From contig CAIMFT010000064.1 in assembly GCA_903840385.1 (NCBI GenBank), positions 1 to 46,690 on the forward strand: a stretch of 46,690 nucleotides of DNA, written 5' to 3'. The notes beneath the pieces are model-generated. The model was not told the origin of the DNA, ran no database searches, and saw only the letters and a list, made by a program, of their open reading frames with translations. The DNA is from an uncultured Holophagaceae bacterium. Lineage in GTDB: Bacteria; Acidobacteriota; Holophagae; Holophagales; Holophagaceae. Positions 9,589-20,295 of the stretch are shown here, piece by piece. A program made the position numbers and the translations under genes. The stretch's first letter is position 1. Each line of letters starts with the position of its first letter.

Positions 9589-9630
9589 AAATCAAACGGC
9601 GGCCCCCGGTGAGGGGCCGCCGTTTGATTT
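9589..9630. terminator. Bidirectional rho-independent terminator between convergent genes
   Basis: A perfect 18-base inverted repeat (9589-9606 with 9613-9630) closes a 6-base loop. The stem has a GC-rich core (GGCGGCCCC) and AT-rich outer ends, so each strand reads a GC hairpin followed by a short T-containing run (TTTGATTT). It lies between the unknown gene ending at 9557 and recA ending at 9667, and can serve both. Confidence 0.88.
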
Positions 9631-9666
9631 GGGTCTTGCCGGGAAGTTGCCCCGGGTCGCTGCCGC

Positions 9667-10725
<1,059 letters not shown>

Positions 10726-10825
10726 GGGTCCTCCAAGGGGATGCAGTTCAATATGGGGGGAAAAGCGAAAAAAACAAGAAATCTTTTTTTAGGATTCTCA
10801 CCGATTCGGCCGAAGAGGGGTGGAC

Positions 10826-13218
<2,393 letters not shown>

Positions 13219-13219
<1 letters not shown>

Positions 13220-14403
13220 TGGCCCGGAGCGCAGCCCTCCTGGAAGACGCCACAGAGATCCGCATGGCCCTGCAGCGGCTCTGTGCGGAGGGGGCCCGCC
13301 TCGAGGTGGCCTACCGGGATCGGCGTGCCGCCTTCCCGATCCTCACAGAGGATGGGGACCGCCTGGCCTTCCGCATGCCCTTCGAGGAGATCCAGGCCTG
13401 GGGGCTGAAGCCGGGCGAGAACCTGGCCCTCAAGCTCAAGGACCGTGGCCTGGAGTACGACTGCGTGGTGCCCCATGCCGGCCAGGAGCTGGTGGATGGA
13501 GTGGAGCTCTGCCTGGCGGGCATTCCCCGGGTGCTGCGCCGGGCGGACATGCACCGGCTGGCAGACTTCATCCCGGACCGGGCCCACGCCTCAGTGCACC
13601 CGGCGACCTTCACCAACGAGCGCAACGCCCTCATCGACGGCATCGTCCAGAGCTTCGGCGAAGAGGGCCTGGAGCTGGTGCTCCGCAACACCCGCCAGGA
13701 CGTGCGGGAGCTGATGCGGATGGGCGAGTCCTCGCTCCTGGATGTCCCCCTCGAGGCGGACTTCCGCCTGCGGGCCCCCGCCACCGTCGCCTACTTCGGG
13801 GAGAACCTGGTGGGCCTTCGGTTCACCCGGGAAGCCGACGCAGACATGCTGGGCCAGTACCGCGAGTGGGTGCAGGGACAGCAGGCGATCCAGGCCACCC
13901 AGGACCGGGCGGACTTCTCCCCCCGGGGCTTCCAGGAGGCCACGGCGCGGCTCAGCCGGGCGGCGGCCCTGCCGGGGCTGAAGGTCATCGTGGACCGAGA
14001 GCCCATGCTGCTGCTGCTCACGGAGCGGGAGGACTTCGCCCGCCGGCTGGGGGAAGCCCTCAGCCGACGCTTCGGCTTGGCCACCCTGGATCCCGTCAAG
14101 GGCACCCTGAAGCCGCGGCTGGAAGCGCTGGGAGTCTCTGACCAGGGCTGGGGCCGGGTGCGCATGGTGCTGGTCCACAACCAGCAGCGCCTGCTCAGCC
14201 CCCTGGAACTGTGCCGTCAGCTGGTCGAGGAGGAGGCCTGCCCTGTGCCCATCATTGTCGCCGGCACAGATGAGGACGAAGCCAAGAAGCGCCACCACGC
14301 CATCGCCGCCGGGGCCGTGGACTTCGTCGCCGTGGAGCCCTTCCGCATCCTCGCCATCCTCAAGCGCCTGGATGGGACGCTCAGGTTGTTCGAGGGGGAA
14401 TAG
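13219..14403 (+). CDS. Degenerate receiver protein with PilZ/YcgR-like N-terminal region
   Basis: The start overlaps the stop of the hybrid kinase (ATGA), so the two are translationally coupled. Of 394 residues, 254-390 follow the outline of a response-regulator receiver (PLELCRQLVEEE, PVPIIVAGTDEDEA, GAVDFVAVEPF), but the phospho-acceptor position appears to be His320 and the conserved Lys is Glu373. It probably cannot be phosphorylated in the usual way. Residues about 15-110 and 125-220 look like the beta-rich halves of a YcgR/PilZ pair (KPGENLALKLKDRGLEYDC; VGLRF near 198-202), but the RxxxR and D/NxSxxG ligands for cyclic di-GMP are not clear. It is likely an output or adaptor partner of the kinase. 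The domain assignment is tentative. Confidence 0.6.
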
Positions 14404-14418
14404 GTTGCTTGGCGGGGC

Positions 14419-14549
14419 TGTCAGCTGTCAGCTATCAGCTATCAGCCAAGACGGGTGGTGGCAGAACACAGGAGTGGGACGACCCCAGCTTTCGCTGACA
14501 GCTGACAGCCGACAGCTGACAGCCGACAGCCGACAGCCGACAGCTGATA
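14419..14549. repeat. Inverted heptad-repeat locus (unit TRTCRGC), copy 1
   Basis: Four tandem heptads (TGTCAGC, TGTCAGC, TATCAGC, TATCAGC) at 14419-14446 face eight heptads of the same family in the opposite orientation at 14494-14549, separated by about 47 bases. Transcripts from either strand could form a long hairpin. The right arm runs into the stop codon of the glycosyltransferase gene. The same family occurs at 36157-36312, so this is a dispersed element of the genome. Confidence 0.9.
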
Positions 14550-14550
14550 G

Positions 14551-15678
14551 CTAACCCAGCCTCACATCCCTCCCCCGCCAGTGATTCACGCCTCGGAGGC
14601 GGTCCCAGAGGGCCCAGGTGGCGCCGGCGGCGAAGGCGAGGACGGTGGCGGGCCACAGGGCCCAGAGGACCTCCAGGGGGCGCCCGGTGAAGCGCTGCTG
14701 GACATCGCCCGCCACGGCCGGCACCAGCAGCCAGACCAGCAGGGCCAAGCCCGGATGGCCAGCCCAGGGCAGCCAGAGCGGGGCCAGGCCCAGGCCCAGC
14801 AGCAGGGGCAGCAGGGGCGGTAGCAGCCACCAGAAGGGCAGGGCGGCGGTGTTCTTCCGCATGGCGCGCACCAGCTCGGCCAGGCCGTGGTACATGCGCA
14901 GGTGCAGGTCGGGCCCGCCCCGAGCCACCCGGTTGATGAAGCCCGCGGCCTTCACCCGGCGCGCCAGCATCATGTCGTCGATGGCCTCCATGGGCACGGC
15001 CGCATGGCCGCCTACGGCGTCGTAGGCCTCGCGGCGCAGCAGGGTGAAGGCGCCGATGCCGCAGAAGGCGGGGCTGCGGGGGTCGGGCACCCGGTGCGGG
15101 GGCACCGTGAGCAGGAACGCACAGGCGGCGATGGGCAGGATGATGCGCTCGGCGGGCCCCACCGCATCCACCGCCGGGACCAGGGCCAGGATGTCCGTGG
15201 GCTGGGCCAGGGCATGGGCCAGCGCCCGGTGCAGCAGGTCCGGTGCGGCCTGGACATCGGCGTCTGCGAAGAGCAGCCACTGGGCCGCGCGGGCCTCCGG
15301 TTCCCCGGTGGCCAGGTCCAGGGCGTGGTTCTTCCCCAGCCAGCCCGGGGGCAGGTGGTCATTGCGGAGGACCCGCAGGCGATCCGGTCGGGCGGCGGCC
15401 CGGGCACTGAGGAGCTCTGTGCTGCCGTCGGTGGAGCCGTCGTCCACCACCAGGATCTGCAGGGCCGGGTGGTCCTGGGCCAGCCAGGAGTCCAGGGCCG
15501 CCGCCAGCTCTGCGACCTCGTCCCGCACCGGGATGCACAAGCAGACGGTGGGGGGATCGGTCAGTGGGCCCGGGTCGGCTGCCAGGGCGGGCATCCGCGC
15601 CGCATGGCGCCTCAGCACGGCCAGGGCGGCAAGGATCACGCCCGCTGTTCCCCACGATGCCGCTTCCAGCCAGACCAT
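14551..15678 (-). CDS. Membrane-anchored family 2 glycosyltransferase
   Basis: The 375-residue product has one N-terminal membrane helix (about 5-22), a GT-A domain at about 45-270 and three to four C-terminal membrane helices (about 280-360). GT2 signatures are visible: CIPVRDE at the start, VVDDGSTDGS for nucleotide-sugar binding, the metal-binding FADADV, and DDMMLARRVKAAG as the acceptor/catalytic region. The last segment (RGVNHWRGRDVRL) resembles the carotenoid/hopanoid-associated CrtQ/HpnB-like glycosyltransferases, which transfer sugars to lipid acceptors at the inner membrane. The specific substrate is not deducible. It is divergent from the antiporter, with 32 bases between. Confidence 0.85.
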   Translation of the reverse strand: MVWLEAASWGTAGVILAALAVLRRHAARMPALAADPGPLTDPPTVCLCIPVRDEVAELAAALDSWLAQDHPALQILVVDDGSTDGSTELLSARAAARPDRLRVLRNDHLPPGWLGKNHALDLATGEPEARAAQWLLFADADVQAAPDLLHRALAHALAQPTDILALVPAVDAVGPAERIILPIAACAFLLTVPPHRVPDPRSPAFCGIGAFTLLRREAYDAVGGHAAVPMEAIDDMMLARRVKAAGFINRVARGGPDLHLRMYHGLAELVRAMRKNTAALPFWWLLPPLLPLLLGLGLAPLWLPWAGHPGLALLVWLLVPAVAGDVQQRFTGRPLEVLWALWPATVLAFAAGATWALWDRLRGVNHWRGRDVRLG

Positions 15679-15710
15679 GCTTCAGCCTAGCCTGAGGGGG
15701 TGACCCTGAG

Positions 15711-16952
15711 GTGAGCATGCTCCTGGCCTTTCTGGCCCACGATCCCCTGGCGGGAACTTTGATGCTGCTGGCCCTGCTCTGGCTGGCGGCCAAGGTGGGT
15801 GGTGAGCTGGCGCTGCGCCTGGGCCTGCCCGTGGTGACAGGGGAGCTGGCCGCTGGGCTGGTGCTCACCGCCCTGCACCGGGCCTGGCCTCTCCTGCCGG
15901 ACGTGGGGGCCTCGCCTGCGGCGGAGCTCCTGGGCAGCCTGGGTGTGGTGGTGCTGATGTTTGCGGTGGGCCTGGAGTCCACGGTGCCCCAGATGCTGAA
16001 GGTGGGTGCGGCCTCCCTGCGGGTGGCGGTGGTGGGCGTGGTGGCGCCCATGGCTGCTGGCCTCGTCGGGGCCTGGCTCCTGCTGCCCCCGGGCACACCC
16101 TTCGTGGTGGACCTCTTCATCGGGGCCTGCCTCTGTGCCACCAGCATCGGCATCTCGGCCCAGGTGCTGCGGGAGAAAGGAGCAGCGGGCTCCCTGGAGG
16201 GTCGGGTCATCGTGGGTGCGGCGGTGGTGGATGACGTGCTGGGACTGTTGGTCCTGGTGGCCGTCACGGGGCTGGTCAGCGGCGCTCCCGGGACCCAGCC
16301 GGGCTCAGGCCTGGCCGTGACCCTCGGCCTGGCCCTGGGCTTTCTGCTGCTTGCCCTCACCGTGGGGCGCGAGGCCACACCCCGCCTCTTTCGCCTGGCC
16401 TCGCGCTTTCGGGGGGAGCAGGTGCTGCTCCCGCTGGCGCTGGGCTTCGCCTTCTTGTTGGCCTGGCTGGGCAGCCTCGCCGGGCTGGCCTCCATCGTGG
16501 GGGCCTATGCGGCAGGCCTGATCCTGGAGCCTGCCCACATCGAGGACCTGGAGCGCCGGGAGGAGCACACCCTCGAGGAGCTGGTGCGGCCCCTGGTGAC
16601 GGTCCTGTCGCCCCTCTTCTTCGTGCTCATGGGGGCCAAGGTGGATCCGGTCGCCCTGCTCAGTCCCTCCACCCTGGCCTGCGCCGGAGTCCTCGCGGGC
16701 CTGGGGGTGGCGGGCAAGTTTGTGGCAGGCTTTGCCGCTGGCCGGGGCCTCCGGTCAGCCGTGGTGGGCTGGGGGATGGTCCCGCGGGGTGAGGTGGGCC
16801 TCATCTTTGTGGCCGCCGGGGCCCAGCTGCGCCTGGATGGGGCTCCGCTCCTGTCCGCCAGTGTGCAGGCCGGGATCATCGGAGCCCTGCTCCTGACCAC
16901 CGTGGCTGGGCCCATCGGCCTGGGCTGGACCCTGGGGCGGGGGGAGCCCTAG
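15711..16952 (+). CDS. CPA2-family cation/proton antiporter (KefB/NapA-like)
   Basis: This is a 413-residue integral inner-membrane protein with about 12 hydrophobic segments, the usual size for the transport domain of monovalent cation:proton antiporter-2 proteins. It has the family start (GGELALRLGLPVVTGELAAGLVL), the paired acidic residues in helix 5 in the motif VVDDVLGL that carry ions, and a late MVPRGEVGLIF segment typical of this family. There is no C-terminal TrkA-N or TrkA-C regulatory domain. It probably exchanges Na+ or K+ for protons. Either GTG 15711 or ATG 15717 could be the start; the nearby GAGGGGG and GAGG sites do not decide it. It ends 4 bases before the convergent lipoprotein gene. 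Confidence 0.88.
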   Translation: MSMLLAFLAHDPLAGTLMLLALLWLAAKVGGELALRLGLPVVTGELAAGLVLTALHRAWPLLPDVGASPAAELLGSLGVVVLMFAVGLESTVPQMLKVGAASLRVAVVGVVAPMAAGLVGAWLLLPPGTPFVVDLFIGACLCATSIGISAQVLREKGAAGSLEGRVIVGAAVVDDVLGLLVLVAVTGLVSGAPGTQPGSGLAVTLGLALGFLLLALTVGREATPRLFRLASRFRGEQVLLPLALGFAFLLAWLGSLAGLASIVGAYAAGLILEPAHIEDLERREEHTLEELVRPLVTVLSPLFFVLMGAKVDPVALLSPSTLACAGVLAGLGVAGKFVAGFAAGRGLRSAVVGWGMVPRGEVGLIFVAAGAQLRLDGAPLLSASVQAGIIGALLLTTVAGPIGLGWTLGRGEP

Positions 16953-16956
16953 CTGG

Positions 16957-17454
16957 TCAGTGGCTGGCGGGGGTCCCCGGAACCCTGGGACCGGCGCCCT
17001 GGAATGGGGCGACGATGACCATGATGGAGCTGCCCGTAAACAGCCGGCCCTCGATCTGGATGGAGGCCACCCGCTCGCCCCGCAGGAAGGTCAGGATGCT
17101 GGTCTTGGCCTGGGTGGCGCTGAGCAGGCGCCAGCCGGACCCATCCATGCGCTCCTGAAAGAAGGCGAACGCCTCGGCGGTGGAGAGGCCGGTGGCAAAG
17201 ACCAGGCGGCCTGTCCAGGTGTCGCCCTGGCCCATGATGAGCGTCTTGTTGGTATCGGTCAGGGCATCGGACGGCAGGGGGATGTCCTTCACCAGGCGGG
17301 GACTGGTGACCACCGTGGGGGCCATGGCCGACCCGGCGGGCGGCGCCTCCGAGGGCGCTGGCTGGGGGGCCTTCATGCAGCCAGTCAGGGCCAGAAGGCC
17401 CATCAGGGGCAGGAGCAGGTGGCGTTGGGAAGGGTGGTTTCGCATGGTTTTCAT
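16957..17454 (-). CDS. Predicted lipoprotein of unknown function
   Basis: The 165-residue product starts with a lipoprotein signal peptide ending in the lipobox LTGC (acylated Cys at about residue 26), then a Pro/Ala/Ser-rich linker and a compact domain from about 55 to 150. The domain reads IPLPSDALTDTNKTLI, AEAFAFFQERM and GWRLLSATQA, a pattern I have seen in small envelope lipoproteins that bind or regulate partners, but I cannot name the family. The start at 17454 has a GGGAG ribosome site at proper spacing; an in-frame ATG three codons later is possible. It diverges from the PAS-Fis regulator, and the shared intergenic region carries the bipartite motif at 17485-17516. Confidence 0.8.
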   Translation of the reverse strand: MKTMRNHPSQRHLLLPLMGLLALTGCMKAPQPAPSEAPPAGSAMAPTVVTSPRLVKDIPLPSDALTDTNKTLIMGQGDTWTGRLVFATGLSTAEAFAFFQERMDGSGWRLLSATQAKTSILTFLRGERVASIQIEGRLFTGSSIMVIVAPFQGAGPRVPGTPASH

Positions 17455-17484
17455 GATTCGGGCTCCCAGCCAGAACGCAAAAAG

Positions 17485-17516
17485 AAATCAGCAATCTACA
17501 TAATCAAGCGTATGGA
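17485..17516. promoter_or_regulatory. AT-rich bipartite motif, copy 1 (aaat-N7-ctacataat-N6-tatgga)
   Basis: The pattern AAAT, 7 bases, CTACATAAT, 6 bases, TATGGA occurs here and again at 18506-18537 with identical spacing: 19 fixed bases over 32. Both sites are intergenic and upstream of a regulator gene, here the PAS-Fis gene and the divergent lipoprotein. It could be a shared operator, or a promoter whose -10 is CATAAT. Confidence 0.55.
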
Positions 17517-17604
17517 GCGAAGAGCCTACCCGCAATAGCCTTCAGGGGTGCCCCCCGGCGTCTCGCAAGGGGTGCGGGGATTGGTTGCAAAAGGAGGCTC
17601 CGCC

Positions 17605-18501
17605 ATGGGACAGATTCGCCCCCTGGGAATACTGGTGTTTGATGCGAACGGTTCCCTGCTTCGCTACAGCAAGGAGGCTCACGAGCTGACGGGCTACCCC
17701 TTTGAGGCCGTGGAGACCCAGGATCAGTGGTGCCAGAACCTGTTTCCTGACCCCATCAGCCTCGCCATTGTTCAAGGCATCTTCCGAGAGATGGGCACCC
17801 CGACTGGGGCCCGCCCATCCCGCTCCTTCGAGTTCGCTTTGCCCTTCCGGACAGCCTCTGGCGAGCTCAAGGACGGCCAGATCACCATCGCCCTAACCAG
17901 CCAGACCCAGGAGTCCCCAGAACCCCTCTTCCTGGTAAGTCTCATGGAGAAGGTGCCGGCAGTGGAAGTGCAGGCCCACTCCGAGTCCCGGGATGTGCTG
18001 GGGCAGGCCCTGACCGTGCTTAGCAATGCCAGTGGAAACCTGATGTCCATCCTGGACGAGAGCCAGCGACGGGTCATCGCCTCCACCAACCGGATCCGGG
18101 GCGACCAGGTGGCCATGTCCCACCAGTGGGATGGGCTGTTTCAGGAAGCCTTTGCTCTGGCTCGTATCCGGGACTTGGTTTCGGTCATTCGGGACTCCAT
18201 CGGCATCGCCCAGGACGCCTCCCGGGCCCAGGTCAGGCAGGCCGATCCGGATCGGCCTCTGGTGGGGGTCCCTGTGGGCAAGCCGGTGGCACTGCCGCTG
18301 GGGCTGAGCCTGCACAAGCTCGAACGCTTCTGGATCCTGAGCACGCTCCAGGCCCTCCAGGGCAACCGCAGCGACTGTGCCCGGCACCTGGACATTGCCC
18401 TGCGCACGGTTCGCAACAAGCTGGGTGAGTACAAGCAGGCCGGCTTCAAGATCCCCTCCGCCAGCCGGGGCCGCAGGGTCAAGGCGCGAATTACCGTCTG
18501 A
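17605..18501 (+). CDS. PAS domain / Fis-type helix-turn-helix transcriptional regulator
   Basis: The ATG at 17605 is preceded by a strong AAGGAGG site. The 298-residue product has an N-terminal PAS domain at about 5-120 (GILVFDANGSLLRYSKEAHELTG at its start, which is the classic PAS entry), a middle region of about 130-235 without a recognised fold, and a C-terminal Fis/NtrC-type DNA-binding domain at about 235-285 (ALQGNRSDCARHLDIALRTVRNKL). No receiver and no AAA+ ATPase domain is present, so it is not a standard sigma-54 activator. PAS domains sense ligands, redox or protein partners; the stimulus is unknown. It is likely to act on its own promoter or on the downstream signalling genes, because the same motif lies upstream of both. 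Confidence 0.85.
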   Translation: MGQIRPLGILVFDANGSLLRYSKEAHELTGYPFEAVETQDQWCQNLFPDPISLAIVQGIFREMGTPTGARPSRSFEFALPFRTASGELKDGQITIALTSQTQESPEPLFLVSLMEKVPAVEVQAHSESRDVLGQALTVLSNASGNLMSILDESQRRVIASTNRIRGDQVAMSHQWDGLFQEAFALARIRDLVSVIRDSIGIAQDASRAQVRQADPDRPLVGVPVGKPVALPLGLSLHKLERFWILSTLQALQGNRSDCARHLDIALRTVRNKLGEYKQAGFKIPSASRGRRVKARITV

Positions 18502-18505
18502 CTGT

Positions 18506-18537
18506 AAATTTTCGAACTACATAATTCCACATATGGA
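18506..18537. promoter_or_regulatory. AT-rich bipartite motif, copy 2 (aaat-N7-ctacataat-N6-tatgga)
   Basis: This is the second copy of the motif described at 17485-17516, in the same orientation, beginning 5 bases after the PAS-Fis stop codon and ending 53 bases before the REC-LuxR start. A TATAGT hexamer at 18564-18569 could be a -10 element downstream of it, which would place the motif in an activator position; a CTGACT hexamer 16 bases upstream of CATAAT would instead make the motif itself a promoter. Confidence 0.55.
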
Positions 18538-18590
18538 TCTCAGGCAAGAGGTCCTCTCTGGGGTATAGTCGATCCGAAGTAGGAGTTCGG

Positions 18591-19304
18591 ATGCGCGCCC
18601 ACGACGATCCTTCGCCAGCTGCCCATGGCCTGGGGGATCGTTCCGACCGTCCCATCATCCTGTTTGTGGATGATGACCCCCTGATCCTCCGGAGCATGCG
18701 CCGCCTGTTCGGGGATACCCACGACATCCAGACCGCCCAGTCGGGTCCGGAAGCCCTGGCCCTCCTGGCCAAGGGCCCCCTCCCGGCCGTGGCCCTCATC
18801 GACCACCAGATGCCCGGGATGACGGGCATCGACCTCCTGCACACCCTGCACCAGAACCATCCGGACATGGTGCGCATCATGCTTACCGGTCAGGCCGACC
18901 TGCCGCTGGCCATCGAGGCCGTGAACCGCGGCCAGGTCTTCCGCTTCCTCACCAAGCCCGTAGGGATGGAGAGCCTGCGGCAGGTCATGGCTGAGTCTGT
19001 CGAGCTGTACCAGCAGCGGGCCGCCGAGAACCGCCTCCTGGCTCAGGCCAAGGCCATGGCTCCCGCCGAAGGGCCCGACTTTGAGACCTCTGCCCTCCAG
19101 CAGCTCATTGAGGCCCGCCTGACTGCCCGGGAGCTGGATGTCTTGCGCCTGATCGGGCAGGGGCGGTCCTCCAAGGAGATTGGTCCCCGCCTGGGCATCA
19201 GCCCCCGCACCGTGGATGTCCACCGGAGCCATATTTTGGACAAGCTTGGTCTGCACAACTCCACCTCCCTGGTCCGGGTGGCGGTGAAGGCCGGATTCGT
19301 CTGA
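18591..19304 (+). CDS. NarL/LuxR-type response regulator (REC-HTH)
   Basis: The 237-residue product starts with a 20-residue lead, then a receiver domain at about 22-145 with the acidic pocket VDDD, phospho-acceptor Asp71 in ALIDHQMPGM and the conserved Lys in RFLTKP, and ends with a LuxR-type helix-turn-helix at about 175-235 (LTARELDVLRLIGQGRSSKE, then PRTVDVHRSHILDKL). It should bind DNA when phosphorylated. The receiver is a close paralogue of the one in the gene at 24546: both share TGQADL, AVN-G-VFRFLTKP. An AGGAG ribosome site precedes the ATG. The linked kinase is probably the one at 20292 or an orphan elsewhere. Confidence 0.93.
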   Translation: MRAHDDPSPAAHGLGDRSDRPIILFVDDDPLILRSMRRLFGDTHDIQTAQSGPEALALLAKGPLPAVALIDHQMPGMTGIDLLHTLHQNHPDMVRIMLTGQADLPLAIEAVNRGQVFRFLTKPVGMESLRQVMAESVELYQQRAAENRLLAQAKAMAPAEGPDFETSALQQLIEARLTARELDVLRLIGQGRSSKEIGPRLGISPRTVDVHRSHILDKLGLHNSTSLVRVAVKAGFV

Positions 19305-19458
19305 CGGCACCAGCTGCTTTCTGGGCAGACCGCTACGAATTATGAAGACCTCCAGCTGGCCTGCCGATGGGTTTAGGGTAGTGCTTGGGGTGTCGAGACA
19401 ATAGCCTAGTCCAGGGGCTCCTCCTTCCAATCGATGCAGCGTCCTCTGAGGTGAGTCC

Positions 19459-20295
19459 GTGATATCCAATCTGCGCCGCTTCCTGGGGGTCTCCTGTGTG
19501 GTGCTCCAGGCCCTGCTTCCCCTCGGTGCAGCAGGCGCCACAGAGCCCTTCAAGATCGGCATTGCCCCCCACACCAGCGCCCGCTTCATCCTGGAGCAGT
19601 ATCAGCCCCTCCGCATGCACCTGGCCAAGGCCCTGGGCGTGGAGGTGGAGATCGTCACGGCCCCCGACTTCACGGACTACGCCCGTCAGGCCATCGCCCA
19701 GAAGTTCGATCTGGCGGTCACCACCGGGCATCAGGCTCGCCTCCTCGAGGCTGACTTCCGCTACATGCCGCTGGTCACCTACAAGGCGCCCTTCAAGTCC
19801 CTGGTCATTACCACCCAGAAGGGGGGGGTTCGCTCTGCGAAGGACCTCAGCGGCACCACCGTCATCGGCCTCAGCCCGACCTCGCTGGTGACCCTCTGGG
19901 GCCAGCACTGGCTCAACCGCTCGGGCTGCAAGGACGTGACCATTCGCTATGTCAGCGCTGCGGACAGCGTGGCCCAGCTGCTGCTGGCAGGGGAGGGCAC
20001 GGCCGGTTTTGTCTCCCTGCCCAACTTCCAGAACCTGGCCCCAGAGGTCCAGACCGGGCTCCGGGTGCTGGCCGAGAGTCCCGCCCTGGCCGGGCGCGTC
20101 TACGTGCTCAACGCGCGGCAGCGGGCCCGCCGCGCCGCCGTGGAGGCGGCGCTCTGGTCCTTCGCCGAGAGCGCCGAAGGGAAGCGCTACCTGGAGAAGA
20201 ACAAGCTCGAGGGCTACCGCAAGCTGAAGAAGGGCGAGCTGGCCGCCATGGAGCCCTTTGCCGATGAGGTTCGCCGGAGCCTGGGCCTCAAATGA
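19459..20295 (+). CDS. PhnD/phosphonate-type periplasmic binding protein, kinase-linked
   Basis: GTG start at 19459. The 278-residue product has an N-terminal signal peptide (about residues 1-27, with an AGA-like cut) and reads as a periplasmic binding protein of the phosphate/phosphite/phosphonate type: KIGIAPHTSARFILEQYQPL at the start, the ARQAIAQKFDLAVTTGHQA pocket region, KSLVITTQKGGVRSAKDLSG, and GTAGFVSLPNFQNL. No transporter genes are adjacent. Its stop overlaps the ATG of the histidine kinase (ATGA), so it is almost certainly the ligand-binding partner of that kinase rather than part of an ABC importer. The ligand cannot be read from sequence. Confidence 0.87.
   Translation: MISNLRRFLGVSCVVLQALLPLGAAGATEPFKIGIAPHTSARFILEQYQPLRMHLAKALGVEVEIVTAPDFTDYARQAIAQKFDLAVTTGHQARLLEADFRYMPLVTYKAPFKSLVITTQKGGVRSAKDLSGTTVIGLSPTSLVTLWGQHWLNRSGCKDVTIRYVSAADSVAQLLLAGEGTAGFVSLPNFQNLAPEVQTGLRVLAESPALAGRVYVLNARQRARRAAVEAALWSFAESAEGKRYLEKNKLEGYRKLKKGELAAMEPFADEVRRSLGLK

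Noticed and set aside
10726..10825. LexA/SOS operator upstream of recA
   Set aside because: No CTG-N10-CAG or GAAC-N4-GTTC type palindrome is visible; an unknown lineage-specific box cannot be excluded.
14419..14549. CRISPR-like array
   Set aside because: The units are contiguous 7-base repeats without spacers and are in inverted arms; no cas genes are present.
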